From contig CAVPVV010000003.1 of NCBI GenBank assembly GCA_963709325.1, forward strand, positions 2,480,001 to 2,544,000: a stretch of DNA of 64,000 bases, read 5' to 3'. Shown here one piece after another: positions 45,261 to 56,106 of the stretch. This stretch comes from VFZN01 sp963709325 (GTDB lineage: Bacteria > Acidobacteriota > Vicinamibacteria > Vicinamibacterales > UBA2999). Position 1 is the stretch's first letter; the number at the start of each line of letters is the position of its first letter. The notes beneath the pieces are model-generated. The model saw only the letters and a program-made list of their open reading frames with translations, had not been told where the DNA came from and made no database searches. Position numbers and translations under genes: made by a program.

Positions 45261-45289
45261 ATGGGACTCATATATATGCCGATCCCATA
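45260..45289. promoter_or_regulatory. Inverted repeat at the padR start, candidate operator
   Basis: TATGGGA (45260-45266) and TCCCATA (45283-45289) form a perfect 7-bp inverted repeat around an AT-rich centre (ctcatatatatgccga). It sits on the padR start codon and its likely promoter: the tatatat core could be the -10 box in a region that is otherwise GC-rich. PadR dimers bind dyads of this size. The upstream ankyrin gene (plus strand) begins 60 bases to the right, so both could be affected. Confidence 0.5.
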
Positions 45290-45348
45290 AGGAAAGGCAA
45301 GTCAGGCTCGCGCGGCGGCCGGATGTCGCAGCCGTGCGACGATGGGGC

Positions 45349-46500
45349 ATGCCATTGAGCGTTCTTCCGCTCGGGTCATCGATCGATGCCTACGCGGCGC
45401 AAGCGGATCATCTTCTCGATGAGTGGGGCAACGGCGAGTCGTGGGCGATCGAGGTGTTCCATCGACGCCATCCCCAGTTTCTCGACGAGAAGATCAAGTG
45501 GCTACCGAGGCGGCTCTCGCCCGACGACATCCGCGCGGCGGCGCTGACGGGTGACGATGCGCGACTGGCGGTGGCGCGCTGGTATGACTTCCTGGACTGG
45601 GACTCGCTCCAGGTCTACGCCGATACCGTTGGCCAGTCTTCGTCGCTGGCAGCTCGGTTCGAAGCCGCCGTCGAAGCTGTCATCGGCGGCGACGTGGCGA
45701 CGCTCTCGAACTTGCTGGCGATGGATCGTGACCTCGTACGTGCGCGGTCTACCCGCAAGAACTGCTTCGACCCGCCTGCTCACCGTGCCACGCTGCTCCA
45801 CTACGTGGCCGCCAACGGCGTCGAGGACTATCGGCAGAAGACACCGCCACACGCTGTAGATATCGCGCGCGCGCTCCTCGAGGCCGGCGCCGATCCCGAT
45901 GCGCTCGCGGACATGTACGGCGGTCAGTGCACGACGATGAGCATGCTTGCGTCGAGTGGCCATCCGGCTCAGGCCGGAGTGCAGGTGGCGCTCATCGACG
46001 CGCTCGTCGATTACGGCGCCAGCGTGGACGCTCGCGGCGGCGGCAACTGGACCTCCCCGCTCTTCACGGCGCTGTTGTTCGGCTTCGAGGACGCCGCCCG
46101 GGCGCTGGCCCGTCGCGGCGCGCGGATCGACACGCTGGCCGCGGCCGCCGGGCTGAACCAGAGCGACGCGTTCGCTCGTCTGCTGCCGTCGGCCACACCC
46201 GGCGATCGCCACCGCGCCCTGGCGATCGCGGCGCAATTGGGTCACGCCGATATCGTGCGGCGACTCGTCGAAGCCGGCGAGGACCCGAACCGCTACAACC
46301 CGCCCGGCACTCACGCGCACGCGACGCCGCTGCATCAAGCGGCGCTTGGCGGTCACCTTGATGTGGTGCAAGTCCTTGTCGAGGGCGGAGCACGAACCGA
46401 CATCCGCGACACCATCTACCAGGGGAGGCCGCTCGGCTGGGCGGAGCACGGCGAGCGCACTGAAGTCGCCGAGTGGTTACGCCGCCGCGATCAGGGATAA
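45349..46500 (+). CDS. Ankyrin-repeat protein, cytoplasmic
   Basis: 383 aa from ATG 45349, intact and without signal peptide. The N-terminal 100 residues (LDEWGNGESWAIEVFHRRHP, LSPDDIRAAALTGDDARLAV) are not recognised. Ankyrin units follow: RATLLHYVAANGVEDYRQKT, VDIARALLEAGADPDALADM, LIDALVDYGASVDARGGGNW, HRALAIAAQLGHADIVRRLV and ATPLHQAALGGHLDVVQVLV. It ends PLGWAEHGERTEVAEWLRRR. It is of a different type from the secreted ankyrin protein at 27617-29430. It diverges from padR. It likely acts as a protein-protein adaptor. Confidence 0.9.
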   Translation: MPLSVLPLGSSIDAYAAQADHLLDEWGNGESWAIEVFHRRHPQFLDEKIKWLPRRLSPDDIRAAALTGDDARLAVARWYDFLDWDSLQVYADTVGQSSSLAARFEAAVEAVIGGDVATLSNLLAMDRDLVRARSTRKNCFDPPAHRATLLHYVAANGVEDYRQKTPPHAVDIARALLEAGADPDALADMYGGQCTTMSMLASSGHPAQAGVQVALIDALVDYGASVDARGGGNWTSPLFTALLFGFEDAARALARRGARIDTLAAAAGLNQSDAFARLLPSATPGDRHRALAIAAQLGHADIVRRLVEAGEDPNRYNPPGTHAHATPLHQAALGGHLDVVQVLVEGGARTDIRDTIYQGRPLGWAEHGERTEVAEWLRRRDQG

Positions 46501-46619
46501 CGGCAGACGTTCCCGCGGCCCACCTCTCGACGCCCGACCTGAGCCGGGCAAGTCCGGCGCGCGGGCGCGTTGGGCTTCTCAGGCGAAACGAGGCGCGCGA
46601 AGGCCGAACCGCGAGTGCG

Positions 46620-47030
46620 TCAGTTGCGCGTGACGTGCGCGGCGACGGCTAGCCACTTGCCGTTCCGCTTCGCCCACACGTCCGTGTACCGGCCGCTCCC
46701 CGGTGCGCCGTTCGCCTGCGTATACGTCGTCCGGCCATGGATGATGGCGACGTCGCCGATGAGGCGAATCTTCACGTCGTGAACGGCGAGATTCCTGATC
46801 GTCACCGGCTTGGCCGTCGCCTCCAGGAACTGCGCCCGGTCGACGAGCGACCCGTCGGGCAACGAGGCGAGAAAGTCGTCGGCGAGAATCTCGCGGAAAC
46901 GTGCGACGTTTCCCGTCTGGACCGAGTCGATGTAGTCGGCGTTCAGCTTCGACAGAACGTCGGTGTCCTGAGCGAGTGCGTCAGTGGGCATGGTCATCAC
47001 CACGGCAAGGAGCAGAATGTGCGGCCGCAT
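46620..47030 (-). CDS. Exported SnoaL-like (DUF4440) protein
   Basis: 136 aa, signal peptide MRPHILLLAVVMTMPTDALA. The mature part is one NTF2/SnoaL-like domain: VLSKLNADYIDSVQTGNVAR, ADDFLASLPDGSLVDRAQFL, EATAKPVTIRNLAVHDVKIR, GDVAIIHGRTTYTQ and KWLAVAAHVTRN. It is closely related to the second half of the NIPSNAP fusion at 33982-34785, including the shared VAAHVTRN ending. Six bases separate it from the response-regulator gene upstream on the same strand, so the two may be co-transcribed. Function unknown. Confidence 0.88.
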   Translation of the reverse strand: MRPHILLLAVVMTMPTDALAQDTDVLSKLNADYIDSVQTGNVARFREILADDFLASLPDGSLVDRAQFLEATAKPVTIRNLAVHDVKIRLIGDVAIIHGRTTYTQANGAPGSGRYTDVWAKRNGKWLAVAAHVTRN

Positions 47031-47036
47031 CGCCGC

Positions 47037-47690
47037 TCATGATGCGCCGGACCGGCTCCCGTCCGCCAGCGTCGCCTGCCGGACGGCGGCGACCATCGCG
47101 TCGGGCGACACCGGCTTGCGCAACACCTCGACGAACAGGCGAGCCAGCCAGCCGTCGGCGCTCAGCGGCGTAGCAGTGTAGGCAATGACTGGAATGTGAC
47201 GGGTCACCGAGCTGGCCTTGAGCAGCCGCGCCGCCTCGATGCCGCCGAGAATCGGCATCGCAATGTCCAGAAGGACCACGGCCGGATTCGAATAGTGCGC
47301 GACGATCAAGCCTTCCAGGCCGTTCGCGGCCGAGGCGGTCCGGAAACCAAACGCCTCGAGCACGACTGCGGCGATGTCGCGATTGTCCTCGGAGTCGTCC
47401 ACGATCAGGACCCGCGGCCGCTCGGCGTTGCCGTTCCGCGCCACGTCGAACGCCAGGCCCTCGACGATCGATTCGGCAGCGTGGCGCTGTTCGCACGCGG
47501 CAACGCACACGTGACGGACCGCGTCGAGCCAATCGGTGGCCGGCTGGCGGTTGACGCGCGCGTGGGCCTCCACCTCCATGAGCCTTACCAGTTCGGTCAG
47601 GCGCCGTTCGTTGTCGATCGCGTCGGTCGCGAGGCGTTCCGCGGCTTCGAGCACGCGGCTGAAATTCTGTCCGTCGAATAAGTGAGGCAT
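47037..47690 (-). CDS. Response regulator (receiver domain) with unknown N-terminal domain
   Basis: 217 aa from ATG 47690. The first 95 residues (PHLFDGQNFSRVLEAAERLA, ERRLTELVRLMEVEAHARVN, AVRHVCVAACEQRHAAESIV) are helical and not a family I recognise; they resemble neither a kinase nor a known output domain. The C-terminal half is a complete receiver: RPRVLIVDDSEDNRDIAAVV (acidic pair), NPAVVLLDIAMPILGGIEAA (phospho-Asp), HIPVIAYTATPLSADG (Thr switch) and VEVLRKPVSPDAMV (Lys). Having the receiver at the C-terminus with no DNA-binding domain is typical of hybrid or single-domain regulators. The cognate kinase is not in the window. Confidence 0.85.
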   Translation of the reverse strand: MPHLFDGQNFSRVLEAAERLATDAIDNERRLTELVRLMEVEAHARVNRQPATDWLDAVRHVCVAACEQRHAAESIVEGLAFDVARNGNAERPRVLIVDDSEDNRDIAAVVLEAFGFRTASAANGLEGLIVAHYSNPAVVLLDIAMPILGGIEAARLLKASSVTRHIPVIAYTATPLSADGWLARLFVEVLRKPVSPDAMVAAVRQATLADGSRSGAS

Positions 47691-47825
47691 TGCGCGGTGG
47701 CAGTCTCGGGGGACGAGTGCTGTTCGTGGTTGGTAAATACCACGGACATGAGCCACTTAGACCTGAACTGTTCGAAAAATACCTGATTCGACGTCATCGA
47801 ACTGACCCGCCGTGCACGGCCGTGC
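47691..47825. other. Short intergenic stretch
   Basis: Upstream of the response-regulator gene; AT-richer bases near 47725-47760 (gttggtaaatacc, cttagac) could contain its promoter. There is no gene. Confidence 0.35.
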
Positions 47826-48201
47826 TTGGGGAGCCGCGCAAGCAGCACGCTCCATGAGCTGCTGATGGAGTACTCGCAGCGGGTCATGCACCAGCTGGCG
47901 CAGTCGGCGGTGTGTAATCGCTTCACACCTCGGTGCAGCGACTGGCGGGTGGCTGCTTCTCACGGCCGAGCGGTCCGAAACCACGAGGTTCGAACTTACC
48001 CACGAGTTCGTGTCGCAGATGGTCGGTGCCCCTCGCCCGGTGGTTAGCCAGTCGGCCTCAGCGCTGCGGCACCTCGGCGCCATCGACTATCGGCGCGGCG
48101 TGCTGACCATCCTGAGCACGGAAAAGCTCCACAAATATTCGTGCGAGTGCTTCGAGGTCATCTCGGAAACGTCCACCGGCCTGAAGCCGTCGGCAGGTTG
48201 A
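47826..48201 (+). pseudogene. C-terminal half of a Crp/Fnr-type regulator, frameshifted
   Basis: The plus strand reads LHELLMEYSQRVMHQLAQSA VCNRF; in the next frame HTSVQRLAG; in the next WLLLTAERSETTRFELTHEF, then VSQMVGAPRPVVSQSASALR, HLGAIDYRRGVLTILSTEKL and HKYSCECFEVI. This is the long helix plus winged helix of Crp/Fnr regulators of the type with 'Q.A.C(N)R.H....RLARWLL'. The cyclic-nucleotide-like sensor half is missing and two single-base losses break the rest. The helix-turn-helix itself is well kept, which suggests recent decay. Confidence 0.75.
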
Positions 48202-48221
48202 ACCGAGACGAGAGTGGCGGG

Positions 48222-49379
48222 TCAGAGGAAGTAGAACGTCATCGCGAGAATCGTGTAGATGGCGAGCAGCTGCACGCCTTCGAACCAGTTCGTGCGGCCG
48301 TCGAGCACGAGATACGACACCGCCATCACCGACAGCATCACCGCGGACACTTCGAGCACGGTGAACTCCAGCCCCATCGTGTGCCCGATCATGTGGCCGG
48401 CAATCACCAGGACCGGTGCGACGAAGAGCGCGATCTGCATCGCGGAGCCCATCGCGATGCCGAGCGCGAGGTCCATCTGACCTTTGCGCGCGACGATGAT
48501 CGCCGTGGAGTGCTCGGCAGCGTTGCCGACCACCGCGATCACGATCACGCCCATGAACACCTTGCCGAGTCCGAGCAAGTGGCCGGCTTCGTCCACGGCG
48601 CCGACGAGAAACTCGCTGACCAGGCCAATGGCAGCGGCCGCGGCGATCAGGGTGACGAGAATACGCGTCAGCGACCACGGCGCCTCCGCCGGTTTCCCCG
48701 ATTCGTCGGATTGGCGGTGGCCAGCCGCGACCTCGTGCTCCGCGTCGGCTGCCGGTGCGACCAGCTTTCGATGCGTGCGGAACTGGAACAGGAGGCTGGC
48801 CGCGTAGGTCGCGATCAGCACGTACGAGATGTCCAGGCTCAGCGACTCGATGTGATCCGGGCTGGGGTGCGTGGCGACCCGCGCGTAAATGGCCGGCAGG
48901 ACGAGCGCGACGGTCGCGAGCAGCATCACGCCGCCGCCGGTTTCGGCGGCGAGCTTGTTGAAGCGCATCTCTTTCCGCGTCCAGCCGCCGACCAGCATCG
49001 CGAGGCCGAGCACCATCAGGAGGTTGCCGAGGATCGATCCGGTAATCGACGCCTTGACGATCTCGGTTTCCCCGGCGCGAAGGGCCATCACGCCGATGAT
49101 CAGCTCCGCGGCATTGCCGAATGTCGCGTTGAGCAGCCCGCCGAGGCCAGGTCCCGATCGATGCGCCAGCTGCTCGGTCGCTTCGCCCATCAGTCCGGCA
49201 AGCGGCAGGATGGCGAGGCACGAGGTCACGAAGATCGGCACCGGCCCGGCGCCGGTCCACTCGAGCCAGGCGGCAACCGGAACGAGGAGGGTGAGACCGT
49301 AGAAGAGGCGGGCGACGGTCACGGTGCCGACATGATCACCGATCGGGCACCCACTGGGCGTGCGACGGGTGCGGCGCAT
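48222..49379 (-). CDS. CAX-family Ca2+/H+ antiporter
   Basis: 385 aa from ATG 49379; a GTG at 49322 just before the first helix would give 366 aa, nearer the family size. Eleven membrane segments in two homologous halves. Each half has the CaCA alpha repeat with GNAAE: LNATFGNAAELIIGVMALRA in the first half (with GSILGNLLMVLGLAML after it) and VVGNAAEHSTAIIVARKGQM in the second (with LGIAMGSAMQIALFVAPVLV after it). The two acidic GNAAE glutamates and the asparagines needed for ion exchange are present. An acidic/His-containing cytoplasmic loop (LVAPAADAEHEVAAGHRQSD) sits between the halves. It probably exports calcium from the cytoplasm using the proton gradient. Confidence 0.94.
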   Translation of the reverse strand: MRRTRRTPSGCPIGDHVGTVTVARLFYGLTLLVPVAAWLEWTGAGPVPIFVTSCLAILPLAGLMGEATEQLAHRSGPGLGGLLNATFGNAAELIIGVMALRAGETEIVKASITGSILGNLLMVLGLAMLVGGWTRKEMRFNKLAAETGGGVMLLATVALVLPAIYARVATHPSPDHIESLSLDISYVLIATYAASLLFQFRTHRKLVAPAADAEHEVAAGHRQSDESGKPAEAPWSLTRILVTLIAAAAAIGLVSEFLVGAVDEAGHLLGLGKVFMGVIVIAVVGNAAEHSTAIIVARKGQMDLALGIAMGSAMQIALFVAPVLVIAGHMIGHTMGLEFTVLEVSAVMLSVMAVSYLVLDGRTNWFEGVQLLAIYTILAMTFYFL

Positions 49380-49564
49380 GCAATGGGTGCGGCAATGCGA
49401 TGGGTGCGGCTCTCGAAGCGCCGGCAATGACGCGCGAGCGGAACGGCCCCGTCCCACTTCCGGGCACCTCGCCTGCCCGCGACGGCGGAACCCTTGATAT
49501 TCCGGCCGATCGCCGAGAGCGGGTGCGGGTGCGGCTGGCATGCTTCTCGCCCATCGCAGCCGCC

Positions 49565-52081
49565 ATGAGCGCACTTGCCCAGGACCTACGCTACGCGTTC
49601 CGCACCCTGGCTCGGGCCCGCGGCTTTGCGACGGTCGTCATCCTGACGCTGGGGCTCGGGATCGGCGCCAACACGGCGATTTTCTCGCTGCTGGATCAGG
49701 TGCTGCTTCGACCGCTTCCGGTGGCGGCTCCGGAGACGCTGGTGCAGCTCGATGGACCGGGGCCGTGGAGCGGGCGCACGCTCGACGATCGGACCTTCTC
49801 GTATTCGATGTATCGCGACCTGCGCGACCACAACACCGTGCTCGCCGGGCTCGTCGCGCAATTCGGCACGGCCGCAACGTTGACGGTTCGCGATCGAAGT
49901 GAACGTGTGAACGCCGAGCTCGTCTCGGGCAACATGTTCGACGTGCTCGGTGTGGCGTCGATCGCCGGCCGCGCATTCACCGAGGACGACGACCGGGTGC
50001 CTGGAGGTCATCCCGTCGTCGTGCTGGGGTTCGGCTACTGGCAGCGCCGGTTTGCCGGCGACCCCGCCGTCGTCGGCGATGCCGTCACGATCAACAGCAC
50101 GCCAATGACAGTGGTCGGCGTTGCGCCTCCGGCCTTCGCGGGAATCAGGAGCGCAGCCACCGCGGACATCTTCGTGCCGCTGACGATGAAGACGCAGTTG
50201 ACGCCGACGCTCGACGATCTGCTCGACCGTCGATCGCGCTTCGTCAAGATCGTCGGCCGGCTCAAGCCAGGGGTGACGGCAGCCGCGGCCAAGGCTTCGC
50301 TGGATGTTCTGTATCGCCAGATCAACGAGGGCGAGCTTCAGGGCACGTTCATCGATGCAACCGAGTCGTTCCGCACACGGTTTCGGGCGAAGGCGATGCT
50401 GCTGCACCCGGCGGCGCGCGGCATCTCCGACGCCCGCGACGCGTTTTCGGGCCCATTGACGATGCTGATGGCAATGGTGGGCCTGGTACTGCTGATCGCC
50501 TGCGCCAACGTCGCGAACCTGCTGCTGTCACGCGCGACAACTCGCCAGAAGGAAATGGCGGTCCGTCTCGCCCTCGGTGCGTCGCGCGGCCGGCTGGCGC
50601 AGCAGACGCTGGTCGAGGGTCTCGTTCTCGCGGCCGCCGGTGGCCTCGTCGGCGTCCTGCTCTCGATCTGGCTCGGTGACCTGCTCCTGTCGATGCTGCC
50701 GCCCGACGGGTTGTCGCGTGCAATCTCCACCACCCCGAACCTGCGCGTCGGGCTGTTCACACTGCTCGTCTCGGTCCTGACTGCGGTTGGATTCGGCCTC
50801 GCGCCGGCCCTTCAGGCCGCGGCGCTCGAATTGAACACGACGATGCGCGAGGCGGGCGCGGGGACGGGCGGGGGACAGCGGCAGGCAAGGCTGCGAAAGG
50901 GGCTGGTCGTGGCGCAGGTCGCGCTGTCGATGCTGCTGGTCGCAGGCGGCGGGCTCTTCGCTCGCAGCCTCTACAACCTCCAGCATCTCGATCGCGGCTT
51001 CGATACGAGCGGCGTAATCAGCTTCTCGATCGACCCGTCGCTGAGCGGCTACGACCAGGACCGGATCCGCCAGCTTGCGGATCGGCTGCTGGCCGAGATC
51101 CGGAACCTGCCCGGCGTCAGCTCGGCATCGCTCGCCGAGGTCGCGGCGCTCACCAACAGCAACTCGCAGCGCACGATCGAGGTGCAGGGCTACGCGGCGG
51201 CGGAACGCGAGAACATGAACGCCTGGGCGAACAAAGTGGCGCCGGACTACTTCCGGACGATGCGGTTGCCGCTGGTGGCGGGCCGCGAGTTCACGGAACG
51301 TGACGCCGCCGGCGCGCCACTGGTGGCGATTGTCAACGAGGCGTTCGCCCGGCGCTTTTTCGGCAACGAGAACCCGATCGGGCGCCGTTTCGGCTGGAGC
51401 GCGATCGAGGACCCCGCGGCTATCGAGATCGTCGGCGTCGTTCGAGACGCGTTCTATTCGAGCGTGCGGCAAGGCGCCCGCGGGCCCGACGAAACGCCGA
51501 TCTTCGCCTACGCGCCGTTCGCGCAGGGACAGCGCCTCGGCCAGGTGACCGTGTACGTACGAACCGCGCCGGCGGCGATGGCCGGCCTGCCGGATCAGCT
51601 GAGACGAACGCTGGCGCAGGCCGATCCGTCCCTGCCGGCGTTCAACATGCAGGCCGTAGACACCACCGTCCAGGCGTCGCTCTTCAGCGAGCGGATGCTG
51701 GCGCTTCTCTCGACGGCGTTCGGGCTGGTCGCGACGCTTCTCGCCGCAATCGGGCTCTACGGAGTGATGGCCTACACCGTGTCACGCCGCACTCGCGAAA
51801 TCGGCATTCGCATCGCGCTCGGCGCGGAGCGGCACAGCGTGCTGTGGCTGGTCCTCCGAGAAGTCGCGACCATCACGGCGGCCGGCATCGGGCTCGGCAT
51901 TCCCGCGGCCCTGGCGCTCGGCGGACTGATCCGCGCGCAGCTGTTCGGAGTCTCGGCAACCGATCCGGTGATGATCACGCTCGCGTCGGCAGTACTCGCC
52001 CTGGTGGCGTTCGGTGCCGGCTGGTTGCCGGCGCGACGGGCCGCGAAAGTGCAGCCGGTGCGGGCCCTTCGGTCCGAATGA
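49565..52081 (+). CDS. ADOP-type (MacB/FtsX-like) ABC transporter permease
   Basis: 838 aa from ATG 49565 (MSALAQDLRYAFRTLARARG); the frame is open to 49400. Two MacB-PCD plus FtsX halves: first helix FATVVILTLGLGIGANTAIF, first FtsX block LLIACANVANLLLSRATTRQ, second half VAQVALSMLLVAGGGLFARS and LLAAIGLYGVMAYTVSRRTR, ending GWLPARRAAKVQPVRALRSE. Unlike the copy at 42031-44808 it lacks the N-terminal prefix domain and has no PadR neighbour. It is divergent from the Ca2+/H+ antiporter gene. It lacks an adjacent ATPase. Cargo unknown. Confidence 0.93.
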   Translation: MSALAQDLRYAFRTLARARGFATVVILTLGLGIGANTAIFSLLDQVLLRPLPVAAPETLVQLDGPGPWSGRTLDDRTFSYSMYRDLRDHNTVLAGLVAQFGTAATLTVRDRSERVNAELVSGNMFDVLGVASIAGRAFTEDDDRVPGGHPVVVLGFGYWQRRFAGDPAVVGDAVTINSTPMTVVGVAPPAFAGIRSAATADIFVPLTMKTQLTPTLDDLLDRRSRFVKIVGRLKPGVTAAAAKASLDVLYRQINEGELQGTFIDATESFRTRFRAKAMLLHPAARGISDARDAFSGPLTMLMAMVGLVLLIACANVANLLLSRATTRQKEMAVRLALGASRGRLAQQTLVEGLVLAAAGGLVGVLLSIWLGDLLLSMLPPDGLSRAISTTPNLRVGLFTLLVSVLTAVGFGLAPALQAAALELNTTMREAGAGTGGGQRQARLRKGLVVAQVALSMLLVAGGGLFARSLYNLQHLDRGFDTSGVISFSIDPSLSGYDQDRIRQLADRLLAEIRNLPGVSSASLAEVAALTNSNSQRTIEVQGYAAAERENMNAWANKVAPDYFRTMRLPLVAGREFTERDAAGAPLVAIVNEAFARRFFGNENPIGRRFGWSAIEDPAAIEIVGVVRDAFYSSVRQGARGPDETPIFAYAPFAQGQRLGQVTVYVRTAPAAMAGLPDQLRRTLAQADPSLPAFNMQAVDTTVQASLFSERMLALLSTAFGLVATLLAAIGLYGVMAYTVSRRTREIGIRIALGAERHSVLWLVLREVATITAAGIGLGIPAALALGGLIRAQLFGVSATDPVMITLASAVLALVAFGAGWLPARRAAKVQPVRALRSE

Positions 52082-52090
52082 GCGCGCCGC

Positions 52091-52957
52091 TCAGCCCGGC
52101 GGCTTTCCGATTTTCGTGTCGGTCTGGACGCTGAACTTCCGGTAGTCGGAGAACTCGGACGTGCCGCCGATGCGCAGCACGCGCACGAGCATGACGCGGG
52201 CGCTCGCCGTGTAAGTCGCCCGCGCCGGCAGCCACTGCTCGCCGTTCACCTTCCGTCGCTCGAACGCGGCCTTCGATCCCTTGTGCACGCGGGCGAGAAG
52301 CCCGAGGCCGAACGACGCGGTCTCGATCGCCTCCGCCTCGAGCCGCACCACTTCGTACTCCGATTCGCTCACCCACGCCTTGCCGGCGAAGTGCCGCATG
52401 ATCTTGCCCTCGCGGGTCTGCGGCTTTGCGTCCTTCCGCGGCGTGAACGAGAAGGCAATTGTCTCGTAGCCGTTCACGATCTCGCGGCCCACCATCTTGA
52501 TCTCATACACCCGCAACGCATCGTCCACCGCGCGGTCGGTGTCGCGCCGTTCCTCGTCGCGCTTCTTCTGTTCTTCGGCGCGGACCTTCTCCGGCTCGCG
52601 CTCCAGGCGCTTCGCGTAGTCCATCACCTTCTTCTGGCGGTCGCGATCCGCTTTCGCAAGCTCGTCGGGCGGCACCGGCTTGCCGTCCTTCACCGTCTGC
52701 CGCTGCCACCGGAACTCGCCAGGCAAGGCGGGATAGCTCTCGAAGACGTTCAGCGTTTCCTTCGTCGCCTTGCCGGTTTCGTCCAGCTTCTGCTCGCGGC
52801 GCGTCTCCAGGTACACGTAGTCGCTCTGCCGGACATCGTCGGCCTGGAGGCGCTTGCGCGCCTCGGCCATGAAGGCGTTGAAATCGGGCAGCGGACGGTC
52901 CTGGGCGGCAGTCGAAGTGACGAGGCAGAGGAGCAGGCAGAGGGACCCAAGACGCAT
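52091..52957 (-). CDS. Secreted LolA-like acidobacterial protein of unknown function
   Basis: 288 aa, signal peptide MRLGSLCLLLCLVTSTAAQD. Strand-rich ends and a long charged helix in the middle: SDYVYLETRREQKLDETGKA, ESYPALPGEFRWQRQTVKDG, then DRDRQKKVMDYAKRLEREPE and VRAEEQKKRDEERRDTDRAV (coiled-coil-like), then NGYETIAFSFTPRKDAKPQT and MRHFAGKAWVSESEYEVVRL. It ends with a beta-hairpin pattern (SDYRKFSVQTDTK). The 'GKAWV.E.EYEVVR.EA' block is reminiscent of lipoprotein-sorting (LolA-like) folds. It lies tail to tail with the ADOP permease (9 bp). Confidence 0.8.
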   Translation of the reverse strand: MRLGSLCLLLCLVTSTAAQDRPLPDFNAFMAEARKRLQADDVRQSDYVYLETRREQKLDETGKATKETLNVFESYPALPGEFRWQRQTVKDGKPVPPDELAKADRDRQKKVMDYAKRLEREPEKVRAEEQKKRDEERRDTDRAVDDALRVYEIKMVGREIVNGYETIAFSFTPRKDAKPQTREGKIMRHFAGKAWVSESEYEVVRLEAEAIETASFGLGLLARVHKGSKAAFERRKVNGEQWLPARATYTASARVMLVRVLRIGGTSEFSDYRKFSVQTDTKIGKPPG

Positions 52958-53050
52958 AACAGTTAGGACGCCGCGGCGGCCATGATGGATGACCGCCGTT
53001 CACTATAATGACGCACCCTGCAGGACCGGCCGAACACTCCGTCGGCGCTG

Positions 53051-55099
<2,049 letters not shown>

Positions 55100-55203
55100 G
55101 GCGCTCGCGGGCGCTCGCGCAGGCCTTCCGAGTGCGCCGGTTCGACAACCCGATTGCGCAACCGGTGTCTCGCGTCATACTGGAGGACACCGTCGCTCCA
55201 GCA

Positions 55204-56097
55204 ATGCGTCTGACCGGTCCGCGCCACGCACCCTTCCTGTCCTTCCTCGAGCGTCCACGGCTGTCACACACGTGGACCCTGGCGGCCCTTGCGGTCATGC
55301 TCGCAGCCACCTACGCGACTGACCGGCTGACCGGCGCCGCCCCGGTCCAGCACCTGTACTACCTGCCGATTGTCCTCGCGGCGATCCGGTTTGGCCACCG
55401 CGGAGGTCTTGCCACCGCCGCCGTCGCGATCGCTCTTTACCATGTGGCCAATCCGCACACCTTCACGCTCCATGATGAAGAGCCCGACGCGTTTCAGATG
55501 ATTGTGTTCGTCGCGGTGGGGCTGGTCGCGGCCCGCCTGGCGAGCGATTCCCGCCGGCTCCATCAGTTGGCGATGACCGACGACCTGACCGGCTTGCACA
55601 ACCTGCGATCGTTCGAAATCCACCTGCGTACGATGATTGTCGCGGCGGCGAGTGCCGCGATGCCCGTGTCGTTGCTGGTACTCGACGTGGACCGCTTGAA
55701 AGCGTTGAACGACGTGCACGGACATCTCGCCGGTGCGGAAGCGGTCCGGACGGTGGGCGAATTGCTGTCGACGCATCTCCCGCCGGATTCGACTGCCTGC
55801 CGCTACGGCGGTGATGAGTTCGTGATCGCGCTGCCGCGCTCGGGCCAAGCGGAGGCGGTTCGCGTCGCCGAACACGTCTGCCGGTCGGTCCACGGCCTGT
55901 CGCCGGTGCTCGCGGGCGTCGCGTTCCCGACCGGCGCCCTGTCAATCAGCGTTGGCGTGGCTTGCCGCACGTTCGACGGCGTGTCAGTGCTGCAGGACTC
56001 GGACGTCGACGCGGTTGGCGAAGCGCTCTTTCGTGCAGCGGACATGGCGCTCTACGCGGCGAAACGCGGCGGCCGAAATCGCATCAGCACGGCGTAA
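55204..56097 (+). CDS. Membrane-bound diguanylate cyclase (GGDEF)
   Basis: 297 aa from ATG 55204. The N-terminal 120 residues have about three or four membrane helices (TWTLAALAVMLAATYATDRL, HLYYLPIVLAAIRFGHRGGL, FQMIVFVAVGLVAARLASDS), similar to DUF4118-type sensors. A GGDEF domain follows: MTDDLTGLHNLRSFEIHLRT, LVLDVDRLKALNDVHGHLAG, ACRYGGDEFVIALPRSG (intact GGDEF active site) and ADMALYAAKRGGRNR. No RxxD inhibitory site five residues before GGDEF is evident, so product inhibition may be absent. It should make c-di-GMP from two GTP at the membrane. Confidence 0.93.
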   Translation: MRLTGPRHAPFLSFLERPRLSHTWTLAALAVMLAATYATDRLTGAAPVQHLYYLPIVLAAIRFGHRGGLATAAVAIALYHVANPHTFTLHDEEPDAFQMIVFVAVGLVAARLASDSRRLHQLAMTDDLTGLHNLRSFEIHLRTMIVAAASAAMPVSLLVLDVDRLKALNDVHGHLAGAEAVRTVGELLSTHLPPDSTACRYGGDEFVIALPRSGQAEAVRVAEHVCRSVHGLSPVLAGVAFPTGALSISVGVACRTFDGVSVLQDSDVDAVGEALFRAADMALYAAKRGGRNRISTA

Positions 56098-56106
56098 CCA
56101 CTTGCC

